Of a stretch of DNA of 64,000 bases, positions 46,703 through 58,739 are shown one piece after another. Each line of letters opens with the position of its first letter. Within the stretch, counting starts at the first letter, position 1. The notes beneath the pieces were generated by a model, which worked only from the letters and a program-made list of their open reading frames with translations, was not told where the DNA came from and searched no databases. Location of the stretch: NCBI GenBank assembly GCA_038373885.1, contig JAWZYV010000058.1, positions 1 to 64,000 of the forward strand, written 5' to 3'. The stretch comes from Cheiracanthium punctorium. Lineage: Eukaryota > Arthropoda > Arachnida > Araneae > Cheiracanthiidae. The position numbers were made by a program, and so were the translations under genes.

Positions 46703-48101
46703 CAAGATAAACATACGCTCACGAACAGACGTTGATCCATGTCAACAGGTATCGCCAGACCGTAAGTGGCGAGAGCGTTCATAACCCGGGAATCGTGACT
46801 TTGGAATTCATACTGAAGATATAGCTTCAGCTGGTAACTACCGTCAATTCCGCTTTTCCTGGATTTACCATCACGAAGAACAGCCTCCAAGAGGCCGACC
46901 GACGCTTCGTTACCTTCTCTCCAACGCTGGCGCTCTTGGGGCCTAAACATGAAGAAGCAGTACAAGTCAATTATCCTGCCGACCGTGTCTTTGCTTGCAC
47001 ATCCTGGGGGACACAGCAACAATTCCACAAGACGCTTACTCGTCACTCGGATCAAATCCAGAGGCGCAGAGAGCCAATTCGGGGCCCCGGGGATAAAATC
47101 TTTGGGGTCCCTTTGCTATCCAGAAATTCTTTTGATGTCGTATTAGATCCATCATTTATTCCTTATTAAAATTATTAATCATTTAAAGAAATTTTAAATT
47201 AGTAGTAATTGGAAAATAATGAATAGAATTAAAATTATTAATTTAAAAGAGTATTATACTTTAATAAACATCCATGCTCTAAATAATACTAACATTTTGT
47301 TTTGAAGGTTTCGTCACCTCCATAGAGCAACTGTATTTAAAACGTTAACATTTTTGCATGGCATGTTTCCTCAGTATTGAAAAAATTAATATTTTTATTC
47401 ATACTTCCATGCAAGCAGGCAGCCAAAAAATTTTAGAAGGTCAAAAAAGTGGAAATTTCAAAATTTCTTATAGAAAGTCTTGATCTTTTTTGTTAAGGAA
47501 AATTCAAAATTTCGGAGGTTGGGTGGGCCCATAGTCTCTCCTCTCTGGCTATACCCTTCCTTCCACTATTTAACAATGTGTTTCGGAAAAAAAATTATTT
47601 CTTGCTAAATAAATTTTTTCTTCTTTTAGTCATGGCAAACCGTCAATAACACCGTCAATGTCTACTTTTCTTGCAAAAGAAGACTCAATCACTAACATTC
47701 CTCGTTTTTGTCAAGTTGGTGGTTTATGCTCTAGCTGGGTTTTTGTAATTTCATTCAAAAATTAATTTGAAACATCCGGGGACATAATCTGGATTTTTAC
47801 AGATTTTTTTTTTTTTTTACAAAATTGACAAAACACAATTAAGTATCATATGAACAGCAAAAGCGGGGCCCCTTCACAAGCTGAGGCCCTGGGGATTTTT
47901 CCCCTGCTCCCCCTCCCTCTCTGCGCCACTGATCAAATCCTCAATATCAGGGTAAAGCCTAAAAGCGAGAACGTGATCTTCGTGAAATATCCTTCCGATC
48001 ACCTCCTCCCATGACTCTACAGCACGCAATTTCTTTAAACTATGCAAGTAGTTCTTTAGTGACATAACTGAGTGTCTGAGTTCATCAGCTGTGTAGCCCA
48101 T
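46703..48101 (-). pseudogene. SOCS-box gene 2, exon 1 split by a hAT element
   Basis: The exon parts are 47940-48101 (with ATG at 48099-48101) and 46703-47058, ending at the same GTAAGT donor as genes 1 and 3. Without the insert and one copy of the duplicated octamer the exon is 518 nt, exactly the length of gene 3 exon 1, and both sides are in frame. The insert falls after residues IEDLI; stops in it end translation soon after. Otherwise the exon is well preserved, so the disruption is probably recent. It could still be spliced out or polymorphic. Confidence 0.8.
47059..47931. mobile_element. 873-bp hAT element inserted in gene 2 exon 1
   Basis: Ends CAGAGGCGCAGAGAG and CTCTGCGCCACTG; ATCAAATC duplicated at 47051-47058 and 47932-47939. 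Genes 1 and 3 give the empty site (ATCAAATCCTCAATATC in gene 3). Homologue at 56901-57743. No transposase recognised. Confidence 0.95.
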
Positions 48102-48630
48102 GATATAATTTAAAAAATCACGAGCCGAGTTCGACAGAACGTGAAATAATGTCTTCTGCTGTTTAGTTAAATGATCGTCCACTGATCACCCAGAAATTCG
48201 CAGCCAACTCGCCAACCTGTCAAAAAGCACTTTCCCCTTTATGCCCCCCGCTCCAGCCCGGATTTCTTCCCGATTCCCCCATTCTTCTCAGAATGCTGTT
48301 TGAGCAATTTTGGGGGTCACGCACGGCTATTGTTAAATCGAAGCAGTTTCAGTGAAAAAGAGATTTCCGTTGAATGCGTTTTCTTTCCGAAGAAAACTCT
48401 AATTTACAGGCAGCGCCGGCCCGAGCAAATTTGGCGCCCTAGGCGAAAGATTTTAACGGCGCCTCCCTTAAAAAATCTTGTATATATTTTTTTTAATTTA
48501 ACAACTGTAAATTAAAAAAAATTAATTTTTTTAATTAAAATTTTTTAATTAAAATTTTTAAATTAAATAAAAGATTAACAAAGTCAAACACACAGATAAT
48601 CAAATCAGATAGATAAAAAAATTATTTACT

Positions 48631-49440
48631 TCAATTAGACATTTTTACATTACCACATTTTCTGGCCTTTGTTTTAGGAAAAGTAGCCACAATATCCTTT
48701 AAATCAATCGTTTGTGCTAAATCTTGTTCTATTGATATGGTTGACAACCCTACGAGTCTTTCTTGATTCATTGTAGAACGCAGATAAGTTTTAATTAATT
48801 TCAGTTTTGAGAAACTGCTTTCGTCGTTAGCCACAAACACAGAAAGCGTTAGCAACAGCTTTATAGATGTTACTAGATTCGGCACACTATGTACCAGCTC
48901 ATTTTCACAAGTGTAATTTAACGCTTCCTGTGTTGTAGTACCATTTGGTACTCGTCTTGCAATGACTTACAATGCATTACATAATTCAATACCATCAATA
49001 TCCTATCCTTAGAGTCTCCGTGAGTCAGAAATTTTTCTAGCACCTTTTCAAAGCTCCAAATGTCTTATGAAGTTTTATTTTTTAACTCATGAATATTATG
49101 GAAGCATCCGAAAACATGGTTTATTTTTTTAATTTGTTGAAATGTCACGTCAACAGAACTTAGTGCTCTATCGAGAATGGCAAAATAAAAATTAATTTTA
49201 AAATTATGTTTTGCATCACATATAATCTCATCTTCTGACTCATAATTAAACTGTTTTTTTTTTTCGTTTTCCGTAATCTAGCCGCTTTGTCTCTGATGGG
49301 AATGATGCTGGAATGTCGATTCGTATCTGCAATCTCTATTGCTTCTACTCGCATTGTTTCAATTCCAAAATAACTTCTACAGCTTTCGTGGAAAGTTTTG
49401 TTTTTTGTAGAGGGCCCCCTAGAGCTACGCTCGCTTTTCG
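48631..49440 (-). pseudogene. hAT transposase C-terminal remnant
   Basis: The lower part (48631-48885) is a clear hAT C-terminal dimerisation domain: LLTLSVFVANDESSFSKLKL, then IKTYLRSTMNQERL and TISIEQD. The upper part, in shifted frames, has SYFGIETMRVEAIEIADTNR, then in a second frame a stretch like INFYFAILDRALSSVDVTF before NHVFGCFHNIHEL. Several frameshifts and stops. The arrangement is that of ZMYM1-like hAT transposases, on pattern resemblance. Confidence 0.7.
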
Positions 49441-50440
49441 TATGAGGCATTCGGCCCCTAATAAATCTTATTCGTAAAAAAGGCATAATTTCAACAGACA
49501 AAACTCAAAGTTTGAATCAGATAGAATGTTACCGAGCTACTCATAGCTTGGTTCTTGCGTGTTCATTGGAACATAAAAATTTAAACTTCACACTAATGTA
49601 GACCTTCCCTTATAACACGGTAGATACGTTCAGTGTTGTATGGGTCCTAAGTTGTACTCCTCCTGGAGTGCGGACTCTGCATATAATGGATGGAAAAAAT
49701 TTTTGTACTCCTTAGAAACACAATGATATTTAATGTCGCCATTCAAAAATTATATTAATTAGTTGCTAAAGCGTAATAAAATTGGAACATCTGTCTCATT
49801 TAACTGTGCTGTCAGAGTCTCTTTTAGTGTGTTATACGAAAACCATTGCAATATCTTCGCCGTGTTCTAAGAATCCTTGTCCTATGGACCCGTGTTATAG
49901 GGGGGGGGGGTACTGTATTTTTAATTATGTAAAACCTATGGAACACCTTGTGTACTTGCCACCTATGGCGATTTTTTGTAATTTGGCGACTTACGTATAT
50001 GTATACTTAATAATTAGTTCTAAGAAAACAGTACTTCATATGTTTCCTTTGATAAAAACTACGGAAACTATGGCTAGAATAGTTTGCCACCAATGAGGAC
50101 TTTTCATTATTTGGTTAATTACACATGCTCATAACCGATAATTACTGCTCATATAAGGTTACCAAGAAAACCGCTATGCATATATTCATATACATAATCC
50201 TTTGCTGATTGGCGTATTTAGCACCACAAAATATTTCTCGCCGTGCTGGCAAATATCCAAGCTGTACTGTAACGACTATAGTGGCATAGTTAACGCCCGC
50301 CCCCCAAATATTTCTACTGAACAAATACCCAAGCTGAACCTAACGGGTTTTCTATAATCTGCATTTTAATTATTTTTCATTTTCAAGATACTGGGTGCTA
50401 AAATTTTGGAACACGCGGTTTAGATTCACCCTGCTTGGAG
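49400..50440. repeat. Inverted-repeat partner of 35.0-37.9 kb
   Basis: Reverse-complement match described at 35030. This copy lacks the hAT and Penelope-like insertions and so provides their empty sites. Confidence 0.6.
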
Positions 50441-50559
50441 AGACAGCCTTTTCCAGAGAGTACCCGATGCCATTAGGTGCTGGCTATTGCCGCAACTCTC
50501 GAGTCTGCGCCCTAGGCAGTCGCCTAGTTTGCCTATATGGTCGAGCCGGCCCTGTTTTA

Positions 50560-51233
50560 TTTACACGTTCTTTTCTTCGAGTATGGAGATCCAAATTTAT
50601 TTCAAAATGAGATTTCGTTTACCACAAGTAGAGCATCGAAGTCAAATAAATATTATTTTATCAAACATTCATAAAACCTACATACATGCTTTCTCTCATC
50701 ATTTACGAGGTAGTATATTTTTAAGCAAGTTATTGAAAAGATATATTTATCAAAGTCGATACAGATATCGACTAAAATGCTAAATTAATATAGGTTTATT
50801 CGATACATGTATCTATTAAAGTAGGATTTAAACTTTAAAATAACGATAGGAGTTTTTATGATTGTAATACATGTTATATGAAGGTACATAATAGTATTTA
50901 ACTGAACATTATGGATTTGCCTATACATATTACACTAACTTTCATTTAAAAATACTTTTAATCGAAAATTAAATAGGGTTTAGATGAAATTAAGTTTTAT
51001 TGTTATACGATAAAACTTGTCTTAAATAGAAAGACATACTTTTGTTTAAGACTTTCTGTTTACTTCATTTTCTGTTGAATAAAAATTATATAGAAATAGA
51101 GTAAGTGTTCACTGAACCAAGAAATATTTTCTTAAATAATAAGTTTATGCTTAGTTAAGGGTTTACTTAAGGCAGGTTTTATTCTGTGAAGGCCCTGCCT
51201 TATGGGCGAGAGGATAGTACAGTGAAAATGGTA
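50560..51233. other. AT-rich stretch, no gene
   Basis: Nothing supported. Confidence 0.4.
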
Positions 51234-51241
51234 GATGCATG

Positions 51242-51439
51242 CATGGGTGCCCATAGGAATTTTTCTAGGTTGGGGTTGGGGCAAACTCCACAAAAATTTT
51301 CTAGGGGGAAGGAAATTTCAAACTTTTAACAAATGTGGTTCTGGTTTTGCCATTTGTATACATCATGAGACATGAACCTAAAACTCTAGGGGGGGGCAAG
51401 TGCCCTACCTTGCCCCTCCCCCCCTTATGGGCGCCCATG
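51242..51439. mobile_element. 198-bp hAT-type MITE
   Basis: CATGGGTGCCCATAGGAATT to CTTATGGGCGCCCATG; GATGCATG on both sides (51234-51241 and 51440-51447). Confidence 0.85.
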
Positions 51440-51449
51440 GATGCATGAA

Positions 51450-53535
51450 GCGTGAAGAAGCAAGGTTCTTGTCTACCCGCGGGTGTCGATCTGACGGCCT
51501 ACATTTTTGAGCGGTTTTCTCGAAATAAAACGTTAATACGCGTTAAAACCTCCTTAAAAGTGACCACGCTCAAGGCATCCTCACACTATACAATATATTT
51601 ACTATGCATTATTATTTCATCACATTTCAGAAAATTTTTCTTCATTTTTTTTTTTTTTTTTTAGTTTTTAGTTACTGTCTCTTGAAAAATGTTATTAATG
51701 GTGTCCATTATATTAAATATTTCTTCATGAGAGAATATAAGACTTTTCTTGGGGGGATCTAATTCATTATAAAGTTCTTTAGAAATTTCAAAAACAAACT
51801 TAGTTTAGTGCGATACTCAAAAGAATACACAATGTTACTATATAAGCTCTACTCTCGGACAAGCTAAAACACTTTGAGAAGAATAAAAATTGCATGACAA
51901 ATTATCCTGATTCATCTTTCATTTGAAAAGACCTTAAAAAATATTGCATTTTTAAGATTTTTACTGAATGTTCTTTAGCTCTTACAGGTCTGGTTTTTAT
52001 GATAATGTTAATACGTCTTATGAGTGGACATTCTCAATTTTTTTGTTGTTACTTGATTCTTTTAACCTTTTACAGTCCAATGTTCCTAACTGGGAATATC
52101 GAATTAAAAATTTATTAAAAAATGAAATTTTATCAGTTTTGACTTGAAAAAATTAGCAGATAAAGTTAAAAATTGACTTCATTTTTTGAAATAGAAGTTG
52201 CATTTCTATCATGACTGGGAAACTGGAAAAAAATCATGAAAATAGCCATTTTCTTAAATTTTAATGGATCTATCTTGATACACCCTCCCCTCCTTCAAAC
52301 TTAATTCATATCTTTACTGAAATTTAAAAATAAATTTTTTATTAAGTCTTAGTATTTCATTTATTATTTAAACTACCCATCAGTATATTCAGTTTTTGTA
52401 AACAATGTAAATTATAGTCAGAAATGACCCATGTTCCCAATTGGAAACAAATTAAAAATTTTATTTAAAAAATGTCCCCCCTCCCCCATTTAAATGACTA
52501 ATATCTTTTCGCTAACGCATTAGAAAACACAATATGGGGGGGGGATAACTTAAAATGTGCCTGGATCTCAATGCGGTGTTTAAAAAGGTTAACAGCGGGT
52601 CATACGCTGTGTGGTTTCTTAAAAGAACTGCTTTAAATGACTTTCATCTGTGTCCCATCATCAAACTTTCATCATAATATAATGAAAGAATGCTAATAAA
52701 TATTAAACATTCTGATTAAGAGCTATTATCTTAACAAAAAAGTCATGCTTACACAAAGGAGAAGAGGAATGAAGCTCATATACCCACGCCACCCCTAACC
52801 ATTAGTACAATGAAATTTAGGATTATTTTATTACTTTCTTCGTATTGTATAATAAATGACACCCTAAGTTAAAAGCCACCACCCCCCGCAAGTTAAATAA
52901 ATTATTATGGGTGCTGTTGAACATTTATGCAACATGGGCGTCTGAACGTAATATTTCAGTGCAACATATCATAATCCGATGGATTAAGACACGCAATAAT
53001 CAGTAAAATAATAATTAATCTACATTGCTAGTACTGAAGTTTCAAGAAAATTTGTAATGCAGCTTTACAGAGTTGACAAGGAAGAGTTTATTCAATTAGG
53101 CAAATTACTAAAATGTACGAAAAAAAATAACATGACAGACAAATGTTGCATTTATAATTTTTATATTTTTTCGAAATCTAATTTTTAATGCGGAGCTTCC
53201 AATCGAGGGACTCTGGGCGGTTGCCCCTGCCTAAGGCTGGTCCTGGATATACCTCATCATTACACGTTCTTTTCTTATTTTTGTTCTCATCAGGCATGTA
53301 GCCAAAGGGTGACCACAGGGGCATGCCTTACGATCCCCCCCCCCCCCGCTAGAAAAAATTCTTATTTCTTGTTAATTGGATGTCAATAATTAAGCCTTTT
53401 TATGACATGTTCTACCTTTACCATCTTTTGCGCCCTCCCCAAAGATTTTTTTTTTCTGTCTACATGTGTAGTTTTCATAAGCGATCTGTAGAAGTACGGT
53501 AACACGTTGGGGTGTGGTTAAAAGTGGGGTGAAAG
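51450..53535. other. AT-rich stretch, no gene
   Basis: CCCCC/GGGGG runs near 53335 and a GGCATGTAGCCAAAGGG phrase hint at decayed hAT ends. A local duplication of AATTAAAAATTT phrases lies at 52080-52460. No gene supported. Confidence 0.4.
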
Positions 53536-53539
53536 GTAT

Positions 53540-54290
53540 ACGGAAAAAACGTAAACGGTAAAAACGCCAACATGATTCATTTTTATTAAATATTGGACAA
53601 ATATTCTTTGTTTTGAAATATACGCGAGGAAGGTATTAAATTGGATCTTATACCCAAATTTCTTTTGTTTTGGAGTAAAGGCGTAAATTTTGGTGCAGTT
53701 ACGTACATCTGGAGCGGAGTTGAACCTTCCTAACTTCTATTATTAGGTTTTCCTAAGCATACAATACATATGAACTATAGGCGTAGCGTTGGGAGGCACA
53801 GTGGGTCACAAGTCCCCCTGTGACCCCCCCCCCTTCGAACAACATCGTCAATTTAAAAAAAATAAACATGTTTGAAATTTTAAAGAAACTTCCCCTTTCT
53901 GCTCTAAAATTCGATATGTGCCCTCCTCAAATGTTTCCTGTGCACCCCGAAAATTTCAGTAGGCCTGGGAGCACTGATAATCCTTCTTTAGAAAGCTATT
54001 GTTATCAGGTTTTCCTAAGCATATTATGCATATGAACTATCGCAATCGGGGGAGGTAGTTACAAGGGGATGGGGACATGTCCCCTCTCTGTCCCCAAATC
54101 TTTTTATTTTAAACATGACGGGTCATTTTAACCGTTCCACTTAAAAATACAAAACGAAACTCCAGTCTGTGTCTTGACAAAATATTTGTTTAAAGAAAAA
54201 ACTGCTCACTGTCAGATTAGCTTAGTTTAAACAAGGTTATTTTTTAAGCGTTTGGTTTAAACAATTTTTCTCATGGCGAGCAAAGGGGGG
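53540..54290. mobile_element. 3.1-kb repeat, rearranged copy C
   Basis: CGGAAAAAACG units and the adjoining block (53570-53700) match 230-360 of copy A in direct orientation; from about 53710 the sequence matches copy A 3080 back to 2370 in reverse (CTCCAGTCTGTGTCTTGACA). This suggests a deletion/inversion derivative. Confidence 0.55.
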
Positions 54291-54717
54291 GGGGGAGCAA
54301 AGTTTCTCACTCCAGCATGGGAGCAAAAGTTCGAAATTTTCTTTCCTTCATCACGAAATAAAAAATGTTAACTAATGGATATTTTGTGATAAGCATATAT
54401 ATATGGCCATACCATACGTTTCCAAAAACTCCTAACTTCTTGTTTATTGACCCATGAGTCTTAAAGACCATTGAATTAGAACAGAAAACAAATCTCTAAG
54501 TCCATTTATTATTAAAAATTATGCTATAAATATTACAAAGGAAATTTAGTTGGAAAAAAAAATTATCATTGCAGCATGTGTGAATATGTAATAAATCATG
54601 ATAACAATAAATCGGGAGATTTGGGGGCCCTGGGCTATTGCCCCACATCCCCGTGTGATAATTAGGCTCTGTTATCACGTGCATGATGATATGGAAATAG
54701 CACAAGAGATTGACTGA

Positions 54718-54981
54718 ATGGAAGACAAACCAAATATACGGGGAAATGATTTTGTGCTTGTCAAATTCCTCACCAAACGATCGTTTGTTTACTACGTTGC
54801 AAGGATGGAGAGTATTGACAACGACACTGAAACCTACAATGTTAAATTTCTGAGGAAAGACATGAAAGGGAATTTTAATTTTCCTCAACAGGATGACTAT
54901 AGTATAATAGAAAAAATGATATTATCATGGAATTGCTGCCCCTACAATTACTGCAAACAATTAACAATTGCTATGTATTAA
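54718..54981 (+). pseudogene. Transposase tail-like fragment
   Basis: An 87-residue frame from ATG: GNDFVLVKFLTKRSFVYYVA, then YNVKFLRKD, FNFPQQDDYSI. The pattern of a small beta-rich tail (VxFLR...F.FP..DD) recurs at the C-terminus of several transposon-derived proteins, including pogo/Tigger-like ones; I cannot name the family with certainty. No catalytic domain nearby. Confidence 0.35.
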
Positions 54982-55199
54982 CAATTGCTGCTTTTTGGTG
55001 GGACCAGTCGAGCAGTCTTGCTTTTCGTTTAATGTTGACATTTCTCATTATGATATTCGCTGACTTTTTTTAAATTTTCAAATGTGTCCCACCCCTCCCA
55101 TACTCATATCCCACTCCTCCCACCCATGAGGGAGGAATGGGACATAATTCTTGTAATTTGTAATTAGTTTATGTATTAGTTTATTTGTAACCGGAGGGG

Positions 55200-55245
55200 C
55201 ATGGCCGACCGAATCCCCTCCGGTTTCGGTCGCCCATGCAGCCGT
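55200..55245 (-). pseudogene. Exon 2 fragment of the SOCS gene
   Basis: About 40 bp (CCCTCCGGTTTCGGTCGCCC, then ATGCAGCCGT) match 56285-56330 inside gene 3 exon 2. Neighbouring bases do not match. It stands about 600 bp 3' of gene 3. Confidence 0.65.
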
Positions 55246-55533
55246 AATAAAATAAGTAATAAAATTATTCAAAATTTAAATGCTGTGAATTTTTTTAAAA
55301 ATAAGCTAAAACATGTAAGTTTATTATCTAATCATTTGCATCTACAAATACATAAGGGAGAATGAATAAAAAAATATCTATGATAAAATGTCCCAATCCT
55401 CGCTCCTCTCCCCTATTATTAGTCGATAGTGCATTGCCTGAAGAAGCATTATTAATTTTTTCGAGTGCTTAACATCATGAGTTAATTTTTAAGGCTGTTG
55501 AAATATCCTCCAACAACGATCGCTCTTCAGGTC

Positions 55534-55690
55534 AGACTTTGCCCAGGGGCCCCCAATTTCAAATGTTGTTCTGAAATAATCTTCTTTTACATCGAAATTT
55601 TACGAAAAATAAAACAAATTTGATGGATGGGACCCCGCCCCCCCAAAATTCATTAATGCCCGGGGCCCCTGTTGGTCGTAATCGGGCACT
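55534..55690. mobile_element. Small hAT-type element 3' of gene 3
   Basis: Positional homologue of 16494-16671 (CAGACTTTGCCCAGGGG to TAATCGGGCACTG). Confidence 0.55.
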
Positions 55691-55768
55691 GTTACAGGTG
55701 GAATATAATTAAAGCAAAAATGTAATAATAATGAAACCGCAGGAAAGCTCTGAAAAATCGAATCAAGA

Positions 55769-55774
55769 TTTATT
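55769..55774 (-). terminator. Poly-A signal of gene 3
   Basis: AATAAA on the minus strand 30 nt after the stop codon at 55804-55806. Confidence 0.65.
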
Positions 55775-55803
55775 GAGCATGTTCAATTTACACTCGCTTC
55801 ATA

Positions 55804-56407
55804 TCATTGCGACCTCCACTCGGGATTACATAAGATGAAATTTTTAATGCTTTCTGGAAGGTGCAAACGCTGGACCGATGCGGGCAGCGTGAAGGGCGAG
55901 TTCTGCACGAGGGCGCTCCTCGCCGCGCACCGGCACAGGTGGGAGAGGCGCCTCGGCTCGTACGCTCGTTGGCCGAACAAGCCGACGAAAGCTTCCACCA
56001 CCCCGTCCACGTCGACGCGGAGCCGCCTGAGTTCTCGCTCAGGCAGCAGTACGCGTACCATGACGTGTACTATGACATCAGCGAGCGACGACACGTCCGA
56101 GACATCGAGTGGCTTGCGTTCGCTTTCTGCGAAGAGTAAAAACTCCCGGATCTCCTCCTCGGACACCAGGGGATCCGGCAGCGTGTCCCAGTACGTCTCC
56201 AGGAAGCGGGCGTGATTCTCGGCGCTTGAAACTCTACCGTGGATAGCGAGACTGGTCGCGTACAGGGCCTGCACGATGCCGAATATCCGACCGAAGCCCC
56301 TCCGGTTTCGGTCGCCCATGCAGCCGTCGTTTCGTCTCAGGGTCTCGTACAGTTGGGCGAAGTGCTCCCTGTCAACTCTCTCGGAGATGAGCCTTCGAAG
56401 TGGACGG
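55804..56407 (-). CDS. SOCS-box gene 3, exon 2
   Basis: Acceptor ATTTTCTTTCACAG; 200 residues, open to TGA. The start (RPLRRLISERVDREHFAQLY), the ETLRRNDGC and NHARFLETYWDTLPDPLVS blocks and the C-terminal BC-box region (EPRRLSHLCRCAARSALV, LPESIKNFILCNPEW) match the other genes closely. Between them, roughly 55998-56117, the sequence is quite different (KPLDVSDVSSLADVIVHVMV, then RVLLPERELRRLRVDV) while both sides remain near-identical. This is a sharp-edged replacement, not gradual drift. Confidence 0.8.
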
Positions 56408-56880
56408 CTGTGAAAGAAAATGTAAAGAGACGTTAAAAAAAGAAAAAAAAACCACTAAATATTTGCAGATTACTTTTACGTAGAAAAGTAAAGTTTTATT
56501 TTAAGAAGAAATTCGTAAAATGTGCTTGTGGCCTCCAAGGAAATGTTCGCAAAATAGAGGTCGGACATAATAAGAGCAAACTGAGTTGACAAAGTATCTG
56601 TCACATTTTTTTCCATTAATTTTTTTTAAAATCTAGAAAAGAGCTAAACTAGTTATTATACAAATACCTTACTGTAAAATATAACACCGCTAAAGCATTT
56701 TTAAGTTCAAGGTAAGAAAGAAATCCCGTGTACTTGATTATCATATAACAATAACAATAATTACAAAACTGCGTATGAAGTTCCTTTAGATAGAAATTAA
56801 AATAAAGCTTACTGATTATGTTGAAATTCGATATTAATAATTTTATATTTACTATAAGCATTAACAATAAATAAATATTT
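56408..56880. repeat. Conserved intron flank, gene 3
   Basis: Homologue of 17380-17865. Confidence 0.65.
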
Positions 56881-56881
56881 A

Positions 56882-57890
56882 CAGTGGCGTAGCTAAGGGG
56901 CAGTGGCGCAGAGAGGGAGGGGGAGCAGGGGAAAAATCCCCTGGGCCCCAGCTTGTGAAGGGGCCCCCCCTTTTGCTGTTTATATGATACTTAATTGTGT
57001 GTTGTCAATTTTGTAAAATAAAAAAGTCCAAATTTAGATTATCCGTATGCTTCAAATTAATTTTTGAGTGAAATTACAAAAAGCCAGCTAGAGCAAAAAC
57101 CATCCACTTGGCAAAAACGAGAAGTGTTTCTGATTGAGTTGTTTTTTTTTTTTTTTTTTTTTTTTGCAAGAAAGGTATAGAGATTGACGGTATTATTCAA
57201 CGGTTTGCCATGACTAAAAGTAGAAAAGATTTATTTAACAAGAAATTGTTTTTTTTTCCGAGACACATTGTTAAATAGTGGAAGAAAGGGTTTAGCCAGA
57301 GGAGAGACTATGGGGATCAACCAACATCCGAAATTTTTAAATTTCCACTTTTTTGGCCTTATGAAATTTTTTTTTGCTGCCTGCTTGCATGGAAGTATGA
57401 ATAAAAATATTATTTGTTTCAATATTGAGGAAACATGCCATGCAAAAATGTTAACGTTGCAAATACTGTTTCTCTATGGAGGTGACGAAATCTTCAAAAC
57501 AAAATGTTGGTATTTTTTAGAGCATGGATGTTTATTAAAGAATAATACTCTTTTAAATTAATAATTTTAATTCTATTAATTAATTGCCAATTACTATTAA
57601 TTTAAAGTTTCTTTAAATGATTAATAATTTTAATAAGGAATAAATGATTGATCTAATACGACATCAAAGGGATTTCTGGATAGCAAAGGGACCCCAGATA
57701 AGATTTTATCCCCGGGGCCCCGACTTGGCTCTCTGCGCCTCTGCTAAGGGGGGATAGGGGGTCACAACCCCCATGAGGAATTTTTCGCCATACAAAATGT
57801 ATATTCTTCACTCCCTTATCACATACATGTATATATATATATATATGAGTTGCTGTAGTCGTAACTCCCCCATGAGAAATTCTGGCTTTG
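56882..57890. mobile_element. Outer hAT-type element, second copy
   Basis: CAGTGGCGTAGCTAAGG start as at 17874 and at the matching intron position; the right end is eroded (TTCTGGCTTTG lacks ACGCCAC). It lacks the CCAGACAGCACA element and instead hosts another hAT. Confidence 0.75.
56901..57743. mobile_element. 843-bp hAT element nested in the outer copy
   Basis: CAGTGGCGCAGAGAG to CTCTCTGCGCCTCTG; CTAAGGGG duplicated at 56893-56900 and 57744-57751. Inverted relative to its homologue 47059-47931. Confidence 0.95.
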
Positions 57891-58109
57891 AATATATATA
57901 GTAAATTTAAAAAAACACAAAAAATCTGAAATTCTTCCAGATTTTATTTACGCACTTGAATGTGCTTTTACTCTGTCTCACACATACGCGAAACCACCAA
58001 GATTTTATATGTCGGTTCCAAGTATGAAGTATGCTTCAACATGGCACATTGGTTATGTCCTTGGAAATAACAGGCAGGCGAAGCGTGAAGCGGGTCTTAT
58101 CGCGCGTCT

Positions 58110-58300
58110 GTCAACCTAACTGAAACCACCGCCAACGTCAGACTATCGCCAAACTCGCCGAGAACGATGACAAATGGCGATATTTTGGACATGGACCCAT
58201 GACTGACTATCGCCAAATTTGGCGATATTTTGGAAAAACTCGCCAAGGTCGACGACAGACGGCGAGATTTTGGGCATGGACCAAAGAATGACTGTCTACA
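58110..58300. repeat. CGCCAA-rich imperfect tandem repeat
   Basis: Two to three units of about 90-100 bp built on ACTATCGCCAAACTCGCC, GGCGATATTTTGGACATGGA and a palindrome ATCGCCAAATTTGGCGAT. The style differs from all other repeats in the window. Confidence 0.6.
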
Positions 58301-58492
58301 GTTAAATTATATTGAAGATGCCCATATACATTAAAGTATTAAATTTTTTTTCGGTGGTCCTGTAAATAAATTCTCCAGGAGGTTGGAACGAAAAATCCAG
58401 ATGCACAACTGCATGTTACAACAATCTTATGTATGAAATTTCAACATTCTACGACTAAAATTTTTTGAGATTTGAGAGTTAAATGCATACAC

Positions 58493-58536
58493 ACGTACAA
58501 CAAAAGTCGCCAAGCTTGGCGACTTTTGTTGTACGT
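58493..58536. repeat. Perfect 44-bp palindrome
   Basis: 22-bp arms centred on AAGCTT at 58512-58517 (inner part GTCGCCAAGCTTGGCGAC), running into a (TACG)n tract and further GTACGTTG-type units to about 58605. Confidence 0.9.
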
Positions 58537-58739
58537 ACGTAGTTCTTGACGGCGTACGTTGAGGCGTACGTTGCTGTACGTACGTACGTTGTACAACGTG
58601 TACGTAGTTCTTGAGGCAGGCACGTGACCGTGGTCGGAGGTTACTTCCCACACATCGGCACGCCAAGAGATCGCCAACTTCTAAAGAGGGGATGGCAAAA
58701 GCGGGAAGATAGCAACCCATAAATTACTCCAGCCAGTGT

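Larger units (their letters stand above)
48411..50554. mobile_element. hAT element remnant, about 2.1 kb
   Basis: CAGCGCCGGCCCGAGC at the left and GGTCGAGCCGGCCCTG at the right form an imperfect terminal pair. ATTTACA lies next to both ends but is offset by four T at the right. It contains a hAT transposase pseudogene and another inverted repeat (49400-50440). Confidence 0.6.
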
